A model generated the notes under the pieces. The model made no database searches. It was not told the DNA's origin and saw nothing but the letters and a program-made list of their open reading frames with translations. A stretch of DNA of 64,000 nucleotides from positions 21,401,262 to 21,465,261 of the forward strand of contig NC_133652.1 in NCBI RefSeq assembly GCF_009905375.1. Direction: 5' to 3'. This stretch comes from Apium graveolens (taxonomy: Eukaryota; Streptophyta; Magnoliopsida; Apiales; Apiaceae). Below are positions 12,307 through 24,500 of the stretch, in pieces. Position 1 is the stretch's first letter, and each line of letters starts with the position of its first letter. The position numbers and the translations under genes are program-made.

Positions 12307-12336
12307 CTAGTCGACAAAACCGCACTGCGCAGCGGC
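12307..12336 (-). mobile_element. Second Helitron-like 3' terminus
   Basis: On the minus strand the hairpin CCGCTGCGCAGTGCGG (12,320-12,335) is followed by ttttgtcga and CTAG then T. It is the same design and nearly the same sequence as the terminus at 5,209. Confidence 0.5.
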
Positions 12337-12339
12337 CCC

Positions 12340-14100
12340 AAAAACTATTTTTATAAAATTTTATGCGAAGATTATTTAAGAAAAACATAAATTATAATAA
12401 AAAAAAATTAATTATTCATTATTATTGTTTATTTTGTGTCATGTTTTGTTAGGCCAAGACCCATTATAATATACATAATAAACAAAATTGCGTATATATT
12501 TCTTCATGATATCAATTTATATAATGTCTTCTTAAATCAATAACAATTGTACTAATTATGATGTTTTGTTAGGCAGAATCTTGTTATAATAAAAAAACAC
12601 TAATTATATAAATTCTAACCTAAACTAATATTATAATTTAAATAAGAATTAGTTTGAGGCACTCTCCCGTCAAACATAATACTAATAAAATTTTAATATG
12701 ATTTAGATAAGAATTTTGTTTGAACCGTTCTCCCGTCAAACACAATACTAATAAAAACTAGCTCTATAGCCTGTGTAATATACGAGCGTGCTCTAAATTT
12801 GCACGAATATGTTATTTCAATTACAGTTGTTGATGGTATATTCTTATTGTCTTTAGGTGGATAATAGATGATGTATTTGTTTGTTTATATAATGAGTAGT
12901 TTTTCGGGTATGGTGATATTAGTGCAGAATATGTTCTTCGATATTAATTTGTCATTAAGATGAACCAACATTTGTAATGTATTTCTTATTATCTACCGGA
13001 TGATTTATATAGATTTTTGTTACGAAAATGTATGTGATTGTTTGAACTACTGCAGAATATAATAATTATTCACATATACTTTTAATTTATAACTATTATT
13101 TGAATTTAAGTTTTCTTGAAATTTTATTTTTAACCTTAATAAATCTTCTCCTCCCTTATTCAATATTAACAAATACACAGATGTGGACATGTTAAGAGAC
13201 ACATGGTTGCATTTGATGTAGAAATCTTATCATACTTATTCATTTTAATTCATACCATTCATTCACGTTGTGGCATGTAAGAACGCATCCAAACACCAAT
13301 ATAAACCATGATTACATGTTTTATGAATACTATAAGCTAAATCATATACACACACAGAGACATTCATGCTTAATACATACTTTTTTCAGTTATTTTAATA
13401 TTAAGTGAATCTAAATATTAGTAAAAATGTGATTTACGGTATATATCATCAAATCGTGTGATAAATTATCATAGAAAAGGTGTGACGAAAATCATTGATT
13501 TGTATGACAAACAATTATATTTTTGTAATAAGAACGTAATAAGCATTTAATTGTTTTGCCACTTATTTATAAAATAAAAGAAAATAACCAATATTCTCAT
13601 TTTTTGATATACTTTGACTCAATATATATATTGTCGGTTTGTTGGTCATAAATACCCGTATAAAGCTCTAACAACAATAGCGTATTTAATTTATGTTAAC
13701 ATATACAGAAATATGCACTCATATCTCCCCTCAACCTCGTACCTTTACTTTTTGCATCGGAACCGTCTTTAACGACCTTTGTCACAGGTGGTTCATTCTA
13801 TCTTCTCTTTTTTTTCATATTTAGGCTTAAATTTATTAACTCTTTTTTACGAGTTATTGAATGAATTACGAGTCATTGAATGAACTGAGTCAAATTTAAC
13901 CTCAATTATCACAATTAATTCAACATCAATTATCATAATTAATTCTCCACTATCTTCAGTTGATGTTATTCATTTTAACATTTTCTTATACTCATAATTT
14001 TGTTGGATGATTTAAGTATTCAAATGAAATACAAAATTGTCATTTAAAATAGTGAAAAATAGAAGGATTGCTTTCAAGGATGTTTTAGTAACTAAATAAA
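12340..14100. other. AT-rich intergenic DNA with short repeats
   Basis: An imperfect direct repeat of about 67 bp ('ctcccgtcaaaca..aatactaataaaa') lies at 12,641-12,755. It is followed by CTAG at 12,758-12,761 with a weak inverted repeat beyond it ('gcctgtgtaatatacgagc'), possibly a third and more degenerate minus-strand Helitron end. From 12,800 to 14,100 I see no gene and no clear element. Confidence 0.4.
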
Positions 14101-14122
14101 ATTGATATACATAATCTTCCGG

Positions 14123-14128
14123 TTTATT
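14123..14128 (-). terminator. Candidate poly(A) signal of the long myosin transcript
   Basis: AATAAA on the minus strand about 500 bp after the stop codon at 14,629. It would give a 3' UTR of ordinary plant length. Position only; not proven. Confidence 0.35.
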
Positions 14129-14628
14129 ACAAGAAAAGAATTATACAAAGATCAGAAGCAAACATATGTATCTACTAGTAACTCTTTGTGCAGTGTGTAC
14201 TAGGGTGCAACAAATTGAAACTAATTACAAGCCTAATTTTTTCTGGCCTATTTTTCTCGGATATTTATAAATCTATAAACAGTTTTGAACTCTTGATTTC
14301 TAGTGATAAAGAGGATACATCAAGAAATAGCCTAGTTGTTAATGTGTTTTGGACGGAAGCTTGTGGCACAACTATCTCTTCCCTTACAAACCCCATGGTG
14401 AGGAAAAGTATGTAGTAAAGAAATTAAAATATCAGAGGTCCTCTTCGTCCGGGCTACCCAAACCATCTATTTACAAGGAAATCATGATCTCATCTGAGGA
14501 TAATTAGCAAACATGAATTGAGATCAATGTCAGATACATGCCAGCATCTCGGCATCTTTTAATTCACTCTGGAAGCCTTCAAGGAATGTTTTAGTAACTA
14601 CATCCACGTTGACGTATACAAACAGTGA

Positions 14629-16481
14629 TCACTTGGCACTAGAAGATAGGAAACTGAAGCCTGAACTTTCACGAATAAGTGAAGGTGGTTCAATGTCTGC
14701 AATATCAATCTGAACCATTGATCTAGAGAGCTCATCAACTGAGAATGGTATGCTGCAGAATTCATAAAAAGTTAATTCCATAGTAATAATTATAACAACA
14801 GATGTTGGGCTTCTTCAATCACTTGCTTATTTCGTGCTGTGAACGTCGCAAATATATTATATTTGGTATTCTTTTGGCAAATAAAATCGTAATTATAATG
14901 TTAAAAGTAGATAACAATATATTCTATAGAGTATACACTATTTGAATGGTGCATTTACTTAGCAGTGACCTGTGTTAATATTTATAAATATGTATACATT
15001 ATATTTATTTATACATGGTTCATCTAAATAAGGATTGATGAAAGAAAAATTTAATTAGATAAATATGAATTAAAAGACTTGTGAGTCGCCAAAAACCATT
15101 TCCTCGCAGTAATAATATTATTAAGTGAAATGATACATAATTAATGAATCGTGAATATGGTGAAATTACTCGTTATTACTAGATGATGAGAAATGGAGAT
15201 AAAAGTTCTACTATTCCTAACCTTGAATCATCATCCAACAAAAAAGAACTGCTGACTGCATTATTTGAGTCTTCGGCCATCAAAGTCCTCATGCTAGATA
15301 TTACCTGTCAATCAGAATAATCAAGTTGCGACTTGCAAGGCACAGCTTAGACGCATAGGTTCCTTATAAGTCATAGTTCATGCATTTACAAGAAGGCTTG
15401 TCATGAAAGATAAGCAATGCCAAGGCAAAGGGTATCAGCAATTATGGCAGGGACTCATGTAGTCATAGAAAATCAGCGACTAGTGTCCTCTGCTTCCTTT
15501 CAAACCAGAAAAGCATAATACACAACATGCCCGAAAACAAGGAGGCTGGCTCTGGGTTATAATGCTTCAAATATGTAATTATTTAATGCTATGCAAAAAT
15601 TAGATTGTAAAAGAACAAGTAGATAGAAACATGATAGAAACTTACATCAGGTGAAAGACTCTGTGTGCTATATTTGTCATCCCAGTACATGGTGCTAATT
15701 CTGTAGAGCTGCTGCATACTAAGCACCTAAAGAAAATTAAACTTCAGCCTCTGGTGATCATGCAGAGATCTAATTAGCTGCTACACCTAACTTATTCAAA
15801 ATTTACTTACCGGGCACAACTCATTACTTATTTCATCCAACGTCTTCTGTGGCTTCTGATGTATGACCTATATTATGATATAAAATCATGCCACATTAAT
15901 AGGGCATCCACCAACTTCTTCTATACAATTGTAGATATATTAATCAAGTTTCTCATTGTCTGGATTTTATTTTTACTAAAGCCAAAAATATCATCCTTTT
16001 CTGAATTTCGGGATTATTACCCAAAGAGCATTCTGTCTACAGAAGAGGCCATACTGATTTATAATGGGGAGAGAAAACAATTGAAGGCTAAGATATGATT
16101 ATGAGAAGAAGAGATTGTGTTAGATTGTAAGATGACACTGCATATGGTAGAGATCCTTTACCAGAAACCCAATAGCCTGTCTTATATGCTTTAGCTCATC
16201 CCATGCTGAACCTGCATACTATTGTGTGACTCTTTCATCAGACAGGATAACAAAGAAAGAGAATTTAACAAGAGAGCAACATGGAAAACATGATTACCTC
16301 ATCAGTTGCATTGTAGCACCAACGTTCCAGTTCAGCTAACCCAGACCTGACATACTCACCATTGCTAAATGAGCAGCATTCTCGTCTTAGAAGAAGGCTG
16401 CAACCAGAAAAAAAGAATTAAACATATATATACGTATATATATATATATTTATATATAACATTCAGAAAAACATATATACG

Positions 16482-16512
<31 letters not shown>

Positions 16513-18596
16513 ATAATCTACAGAGAAAACATTCAGAAATGTGAACATATAACAAAATGTTACTAGACAGAGGACCTGTTAAATAACTGCACATTGATGA
16601 AAGAAAATATATGTGTAATCACTTTACGAACTATGTATGAGGGTACCTGAGAAAGAAAAAGTAAGAATCTGAGCGCATATGTATCAACGTAAACTTGTTG
16701 CATAAAATAGATACATCAACTTCCATTAAGTGTTGATACTTGATACTCAGCAGGAAAACATAAGTTCTGATCTATCAATATGGAAGAACCGCACATAGAA
16801 AAACACAGAAGAATAGGTATTCCTTACATGATTAGATTTAAGCATATTTAAGAAATTCTCAAATCGCTTTGCAATGCCTTGCCAGTGAGAAACCAAAATC
16901 TCTTGAGCAGCAGCATTTGCAAGTGTACGAGCAGTCCCCTTGAGTAGGTTTGTTCTGGATATTCTTGGAGCCTACACTTCCATAAAAGCATAAAATGTGA
17001 AGTGTAAGTTTCAGTTCTTTACTGTTAGTTTCTCATAAGAGATAATTGCAATTTCAACGTACAAGAAAAATAAAAGAAACGGTTACTACTTTTTGGCAGA
17101 CACAGATGTTTGATTCTCTGATTGAGCAAAATGCTAACAGCTATAGATTCTGTATCACATGCCAAATGCTAACAATTACTTCGTTCATTGTTCCCCCAAT
17201 TCTAAAATAGAGAGGAATTAACTCAGGAGCTACAGAATCAACTAATTAGTTATCTTACAGAGAAAAATATAACAAAAAAGTTGTCCTATTTCATCGCCAT
17301 TAATTATAATAACTAGAATGTTGGGAACTCGTTATCCTCATTTTTACTTAAATGGAGCTGAGATGAGAATTTATTTCAAAGCTTTAACATAATACCTGAA
17401 TGCACAAGCCAAGCAAAGGAGAAATCTCTTTCTTTAGATTATCACGGATCATGCCATATATCTTTTCCACACATGCTGTAAGTTGCTGTTTGAAGAGCAA
17501 AGCAGGATATTTGGCTTCAACCTGATGCAAGGTATCCAGTTCAGTAGCCAGGTCAACGCTTGAAAAAGAAAGGCTACTGCTTAGTGGAATTCCACGAAAG
17601 CTCTGAAGAAATAAACAAAGTTATCTCAAGGTCTTCAGAATAACATAATTTCTGAAATAAATACGAAATTTATTTTATCTCATTATGACCTTTGTCATTC
17701 TCCCAAATAAAGACGGTGATCGCCTATATTTTGGGGCCAACCCAGCAGCAACACTAGCTTTCAGTGTGCGTTGCAGTAGAAGCAACAGAGTTGATGCATT
17801 GGACATCCAATAGGCTAGGGTTTCATTACTCTCTGCAGCCTACAATTCACATAATTGTAATCAAATTTTAAATGAGTACATGATGCTGGCATAAACTTAA
17901 CACTGTAGCACAAAAGCATAATTTAATAATCCATATACCTCAATGGCCTGAGTTATTGTTTGTATGATCCGCTCAAAAATGGTAGTTTTTTCAACTTCAA
18001 AGGATCCCCAATGCTTTAGACATTTGTATATGATGCAGGCAGCAACAGGCCTGCCCTTAGAATATCCTAGGTCTTGGGAGATGCACCTGATGAGCAGGTC
18101 CTGATACTCCTGCTCTTTCTCATTATTTGCTTTCTTGGGAGTGTCCTCTACATTCGCCTGTTCCCTCAGTTCTTGTATTGAAGGACTCAGGGCATCCTAT
18201 TACAGAATAATTTGCAATTAAAGAATTAATATTAACCCCAAAAACTAGATAATAATATAATTATACTGTACTTTAAGTAAATTATACTTACTAATGCTTT
18301 TAGGGTTTCACCCCTCTGCCAGTAACGAAGGAAAGTGAAAAGAGAGAAAATGTTAGTACTACAGAGGAAACAATTGTTGAACGAATATAAACCTCTTCTT
18401 TAGGATCACCTGAATAACTGATCTTGAACGTCCTGATAGGAGCTTATGACTTTGACCCATTTGCAAGACCTGCTGACGGAGAGCCTTATTTTCTGCCTCT
18501 AAATCTGCCAGGACCTTATTATTTTGCGCCGTGGATAGAGCTTGCTGACGGAAAACTTTATCTTCTGACTCTCTGTCAGTAAGCTTCTCTTCAAGC
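14629..18596 (-). other. Myosin XI globular tail (DIL domain) exons
   Basis: From exon 18,410-18,596 ([20 protein letters not shown], last coiled coil) the tail runs through a 24 bp microexon (18,292-18,315, RGETLKAL) and then the dilute region. Landmarks are [99 protein letters not shown] and [14 protein letters not shown]. The protein ends [11 protein letters not shown] with TGA at 14,629-14,631. This domain binds cargo adaptors in plant class XI. It is complete and in order. Confidence 0.9.
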
Positions 18597-21500
18597 CTAT
18601 TAAAAAATTAGTTTCATCCACTGCAACTTATACTATGGACATCTTACACGGAAATCTTATAAAAACAATGATAAGCAAAGGGGAACATCTAGGTAGCTAA
18701 CTACTTTTACTTAAAGTAAATTTAGGATATTTCTAAAAGTACTATTGATGTGGGTGAAACAAAATATATCTTCTTCAAATGATAAAATACACAAGACTGG
18801 TCTAAGTAAAAATTAACTTAGACATCAGGCTAAAACATATTATTTACTCTAAGATAAATAAGCTAGTTTTCATAGTGTAGACTACAACATATGAGTTAAA
18901 ATTCCAAAATATTGGATAGTAAACATGAAATAATTTCTGTCAATAGCCCAAGTTTTTTGTTCAGCCTTATGCATAGCTGATAAAGTTATTTTGATAGATG
19001 ACCCGTCTTTTAACCTTAACGTCTGCCTAATACTTTGATCATACTTTCTTAGCATCAGTTGATGGGTACACTGAGATCTAAAAAATATAAAAAACTGAAA
19101 TCATTACTGATTAGGTCAATCTCCAGTAAACATGAACTTCCCCTGCTTAGTTACAAGTTACAACCTAATCTGCGATGTCTATAACTATTTGGCTTCTACA
19201 AGGCTTTGACATAATTGTTTGTCCTGTCCTTTAAGACCTTGCAAACCAATTTTTAGAAATATAATCTGGAGCATATCTTCCGCTGTACTACCAATACATG
19301 CATTTGAATGAGAAAAGATAATGGTAGAAAATATAGTGAAATAAAACTTAAATTTATAGTGTACATATAAGAGAGTTGGAAGATAGAAGACTTACTTAAA
19401 GATCAAGAAATTGAAGCATCTAAACCTGACAAATGGAATCAAATGATGCTGCTTAATGTGAAACTTTCACTGGTACTGGGAGTAAGAGGGATGAAACCTT
19501 TCTTGTGTGGGCACCGACTTTAGAACTAACCAAAATATTTGTTCAAGTGAAGGAGAAACATTTATGACATACCGAACTACAGATTCTCTTCAGATGTCCC
19601 AAATATTTAGAAATACAAGGACAAGAAATGAAGTTTAGAAGACAAAAATGGAACCTCAATTTCGTATGCTAACACATATATCAACGTTTCATCTTTTTAC
19701 AATCGATATCTTGGAAAACTTCACGAATTTCTTTCATCTATTTTCAATTGAATCCATAATCACTCGCGTAGAAACCATCAGTCTACTGAATAAACAAAGA
19801 ACTACGCAGAAAGTTGAAAGAAGACACAATGAGTATGCACTCAAAGATACAGATGTCTGAGGTGAAGAAGAACCAGGAATATACACACTTACCAAGATCA
19901 AATAGTTAAAGGATGAAACTTTGAGGGGAATCTTATGATGATGCTCTATGCGGCCCTTCCACTGGTACTGATGTCGGAGGGGGAATATATACTCTTTCAA
20001 TGATGACCAACTTTTATAGATGGTCTATGAAGTATTGTTGACAAAACACACATGCAAAACTGTTTTTAAGTAAACAACATTAATTTGTGTCCCAATGATA
20101 GAAAATTTCAAGATGTGGACAACTGAAAGACACCCTCAGAACCTAAATGCCCAACACTTAACCTGATAATAAATATATAATGTGTTTATATATATATATA
20201 TAATAAATATATAATGATAATAAATGATAGCTTGCTATATGTGTTCAGTGGACACCAAAAAATATATAATGACATCAGACAGAGTTATAGCAACACAGAA
20301 AATTTTAATTTGTATATCCAGGATAAAAAAGATTAAACCAGTAAACAGTATTTATATGTTATTTCCACATTAAATAACATCTCACCATATTAAACACAAG
20401 TATAACTAGGTAAAGCCCCTCTGATGTCCTAAAATATCTTGCATACCCTCCTCCATTCCCAAAATAAGTATTCGCTTTTCAATTTCATAAAAATATTTCA
20501 AAATTAAAAACAAACTAAGAGAAAAACAAGGTTCTAGGTTTTTCCTTGACGTAGATGTGGTTCATATCATTAACTTGTTATGGAAGCTGAATATCTTTAT
20601 TAACATGTAAACAGACCTTATTCTAGTAGATATGTTTTGAAGGGCATTCACTCTGCCTGCTCAACTACAAATTTCACAACTCACAATGGGACAAAGTGGA
20701 GCTTTACACATTTAACAAGAAATACTAGATTTGGCAAAATGGAAGATCTGAAACCCAGATTGCAGAGTATCAATAACCAAAATTTTGTTTGATCCACATT
20801 TTATATGCAAAAGAACAATGAGCAAATGTTGGGTGGGTTGAGTTGTCTATAAATTGTGCCAAATGCCCAGAGTTAACTAATATAATGATCTAGCTAAGAT
20901 AAAACAAATGCAGGTATAAAACAAATTGATAGATCAAGTTCCATCAGAAGAAATCATCGAAGGCCCCCTCCTTGTCACTTTCCCAGTTTTCAGATCCTGC
21001 ACAACGCAACCATCGAGTAAAAGAAGATATATGATAAAGTTCCTTTAAACCCAACTTGCCAAAATAAAAACTAAAATGAATTGTTGAAGTTATGGGATGA
21101 TGGAGAAACTGAGACAAAATGATACAAGTGGCTGAATTATGAAGTTTCTCAATCCTGGAAGTTAGTATTAAATTCATTGCTCATATCAGGCTTTCAAGTT
21201 CAGTAGCCATCAACTTCGCAACTCACGTACTAACTAATGACTAGCAAGATGGTCTAAGTGCAGACAGGAAGACTCTGGGAAAACTAGACTGACCTGATAC
21301 TTCAGCGGCTGAAAGATCCTGAACTATCGGATGAAAAGCACCAGGATTGAGGGAATTTGGGTTTGCTGGAGTTGAAACGGGAGCTGGGAAGGTGAATTCG
21401 GAGTCAGTGGATGTATTGGAGAAAGTAGATGTACCATCATCTTGACTGTCTTTACGTAAGAGTCCTGAAGTTGAACTCAAACTGGACGAGGAACGCACTA

Positions 21501-24500
21501 TCATTTTCAGCTCTGAAACTTGACTGGACATGCTGTTTATCATCCTGAGGCACACTAGATCATATCTGCTATATCAGTCAAATACTATATAGGAATCTAA
21601 ATTTATATAGTAGCTCTAGTAACAGCAACCTTTTTTTATAAAGTGGTGTAAAAGTTTTAAATCAATAAACTGCGATCAATTTCCTCAACATCTCCTCCTT
21701 CCATAACTATTTTCTTTTTCTCTACTTTTATTACTCACATTTCATAGACTCGCATATAAAAAATTTGATAACAGTCGGTTACTTTTTATTAAAAGTGAAG
21801 TTTTGGATAGGTCGGAAACTTAACGAGCTTTATCATCTTATTCGTTATGACTACATTTTTTTTAATAAAATGTCACTTTTAAAGGCTTCAATGCTGCTGC
21901 AAACCAAATATTTTCACAGAAAGATCTCCAGCTAGTCCCACATATATTGGTATGACCGTGGCCGCTAAGTTGCAAGAGCAATAACCCATGTTAAGGAAAT
22001 GCCTATATGGCTAGACTATAAGGCACTTGCCTAGATAAATGTTGGCTTTTACGGCAAACAACTGATTAATATATATATCTAATATTTGTACCCTCAGATT
22101 AATAATATAAAATTAAATGTACATTGCATCAGCCACCAAAACTTTTTCTAATATAGTGTGTGTGTGTGTGTGTGTGTGTTTGTATCACGTTTACTATAAA
22201 TAGTACATAGAGTCCACTAATCAAATATATCTTTATATAAATATATATAATTTATTAAACATTTGACACAAAAAATTTACAATTTCATAACTTTGTAATA
22301 TACAGGTCAACGCAATAATTTGCATAGTACTAATCAAGTGTAAGAATAAGTTACAATATTACCCAAATTAGTATATTCAATATTAGCTGAGTCAATGTTA
22401 TATAAGTCGAGTATGAGAGAAGTCAAAGCAATATGACTGAGTTTTTTATAAATACAGCTTGTACTTTTAGTTCATTATACTTATAAAGGTAAGGAAATGA
22501 AAGTATTTCCACCATCCCTCATTTATCTCTCAATACCTTCTTCTTCCATATACTTTGTCCTTTCCAGAGTTCTAGGCTATTTGTCACCTCTCTCTACCTG
22601 TTTCTCTCAGTAAGCCCTATAAACTCAACCTATTTCATCCCTGATCTATTTTCATTCGCTCAATTCTCTCTAATTCTCCCTTCTCAATCTCCAGTTCCTG
22701 AGACATTTAAATTTATACAAATCTCCTATTATGCAAAGAACCAATTATATTTGAATCTTATAAATATTGATTCTTGCTTTAACAACTTGCATTTGTTTGT
22801 TTAATTTTAGCAAGCAAGTATTTGTTTGGTTTTACTTAATGATATAAAAGATGATGTGCATGCTGTCTTACACGCCAAAGTAGTCTAAAATTTGCCACGC
22901 ACTCCCGTCTAAAATTGTACTATACCAGCACTACTATGTTAAAGAACCTGAAGCTTTCAAAAAAAAATTAAAGAACCTGAAACATATGAAAATGCCAAAA
23001 GTAAAAAAAAAAATTCCAGCTGAGGAAACCAGAAGTTAAACAATACCATAATCCCCTAAATGGGCCTAGTACTACAAAAGAATTCCAGTAGCCAATAAGG
23101 CACAGAAGAAACAAAACTGAAACAATTTAAGAGAAAACAAGTACTCCCTACTACCTTTATATGCATTGCACCTCCCCCGCAAAACAAAATCCTAAATACA
23201 CACACAAACACTTTAGGTTCAGCAGACGGGCAGACAATAAACACTCCAAATTTAAGAGGGGTTAAGTGTGCTACTTTGAAAAGCTAAGGTTATGAGTTAA
23301 AGCCCCAAAATATTGATCAGTTACACCAATATATAATAACATAGAATACAAAATCTGTTACTCTATCTGAAGGCTGACACATGAAATCTATGTAGCACGA
23401 ATAAACAAAAACGAACAAAAAAATTAGGATTGTGATACTGGAACTTAGTATGAAAGTTATCAGAATAAACCTTGATTCTTACGATTTTTGTAATAATACT
23501 ACCTGTTCAAAGATTCCTGAAGCTGGTGAATTTTCACTTCAGTTTCTTGTAACTTTTGGCTCTTCGCTTCACTCGATTGCACAGCCTCGTAATACTTTCT
23601 TTCAAACTCATCAGCTCGATCCTTGTCCGAGTGACGTGATGCCTGTAAAAGAAAGGTGCAATTAGATATCGGTGAGGGCATTGCAAAAATATGAAGAAAA
23701 ATTATTAATTGATTGAACAACAGAATAACTAATATCTCTATCTTGATGATCAACAAGTCCTCTAATGTCGATTCTACTGTAGGGCTAGGTCTTCCATATG
23801 CTAAAAATTTCAACAAGTCCGCGACCTTAAAATGGGTAGAGGTCCTGTGTACCTAAAGTAAAATTAGTTGGATACTAACATGACGACAACAATATTAATG
23901 TTTTTGTAAGTAGTTGTCACACCGCAATTATTTCTGGCTTAACCACTGGAGGGCGCCACAGTGTTGAGCACCAAGGCATCAGAGGCCCTTGGGTCGCTTG
24001 GGTACCAAGAGTAAACTGGGCTTTGGATTTCAGAACATTTTAAAGAAATCCGAACCTTTCTGAAGCAATCTGGAATATAGTAGAATGCAGGGAACCAATC
24101 TAGGAGGCACTTCTACAATGCAGAGGCAACTAGAAGATCTTAGAACATAGAGGAGCCTTATCTCCTGAGAACTCTTGTATACAAATTGTAAATTCTAGAT
24201 ACGGTGTGATCTAGAATCATATTATGTAATATACTTGTGGATAGTCTTATTGTAGAGTGTAAATACTGAACTCTAAAAAATTTGTTGTGCAAATCAAATT
24301 CTTATTCTTGACCCACGATTTTAATAATGGTTAAATAAATTGTGCATGTGGAAATTTGTAGATACATATACACGAACTGTCCATGGTTTTTATCTCTTTC
24401 CAATACTCTTCTCTTTACAACTATTCCCATATGCAATAGGAAAGTAAAATCTCCATTCAGATGTAAATTTCTAATATTCTACTACCCAACAACATGCATA

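Noticed and set aside
14188..14415. Plus-strand 75-codon frame beside the myosin 3' end
   Set aside because: Lies in the probable 3' UTR on the opposite strand; composition and length are what chance gives in AT-rich DNA.
16162..16211. Acceptor GCAG at 16,212 for the myosin exon after NATDE
   Set aside because: It breaks frame. The acceptor AATAG at 16,219 gives [11 protein letters not shown], which fits the conserved tail.
20944..21544. Treating the two exons as a separate small gene
   Set aside because: Not excluded, but no upstream exon or promoter of its own was found, and the phase match to the myosin exon and the continued coiled coil favour an alternative myosin end.
23880..24300. 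A less AT-rich patch in a myosin intron as a possible SINE or exon
   Set aside because: No RNA polymerase III box, tail, target duplication or in-frame coding match was found.
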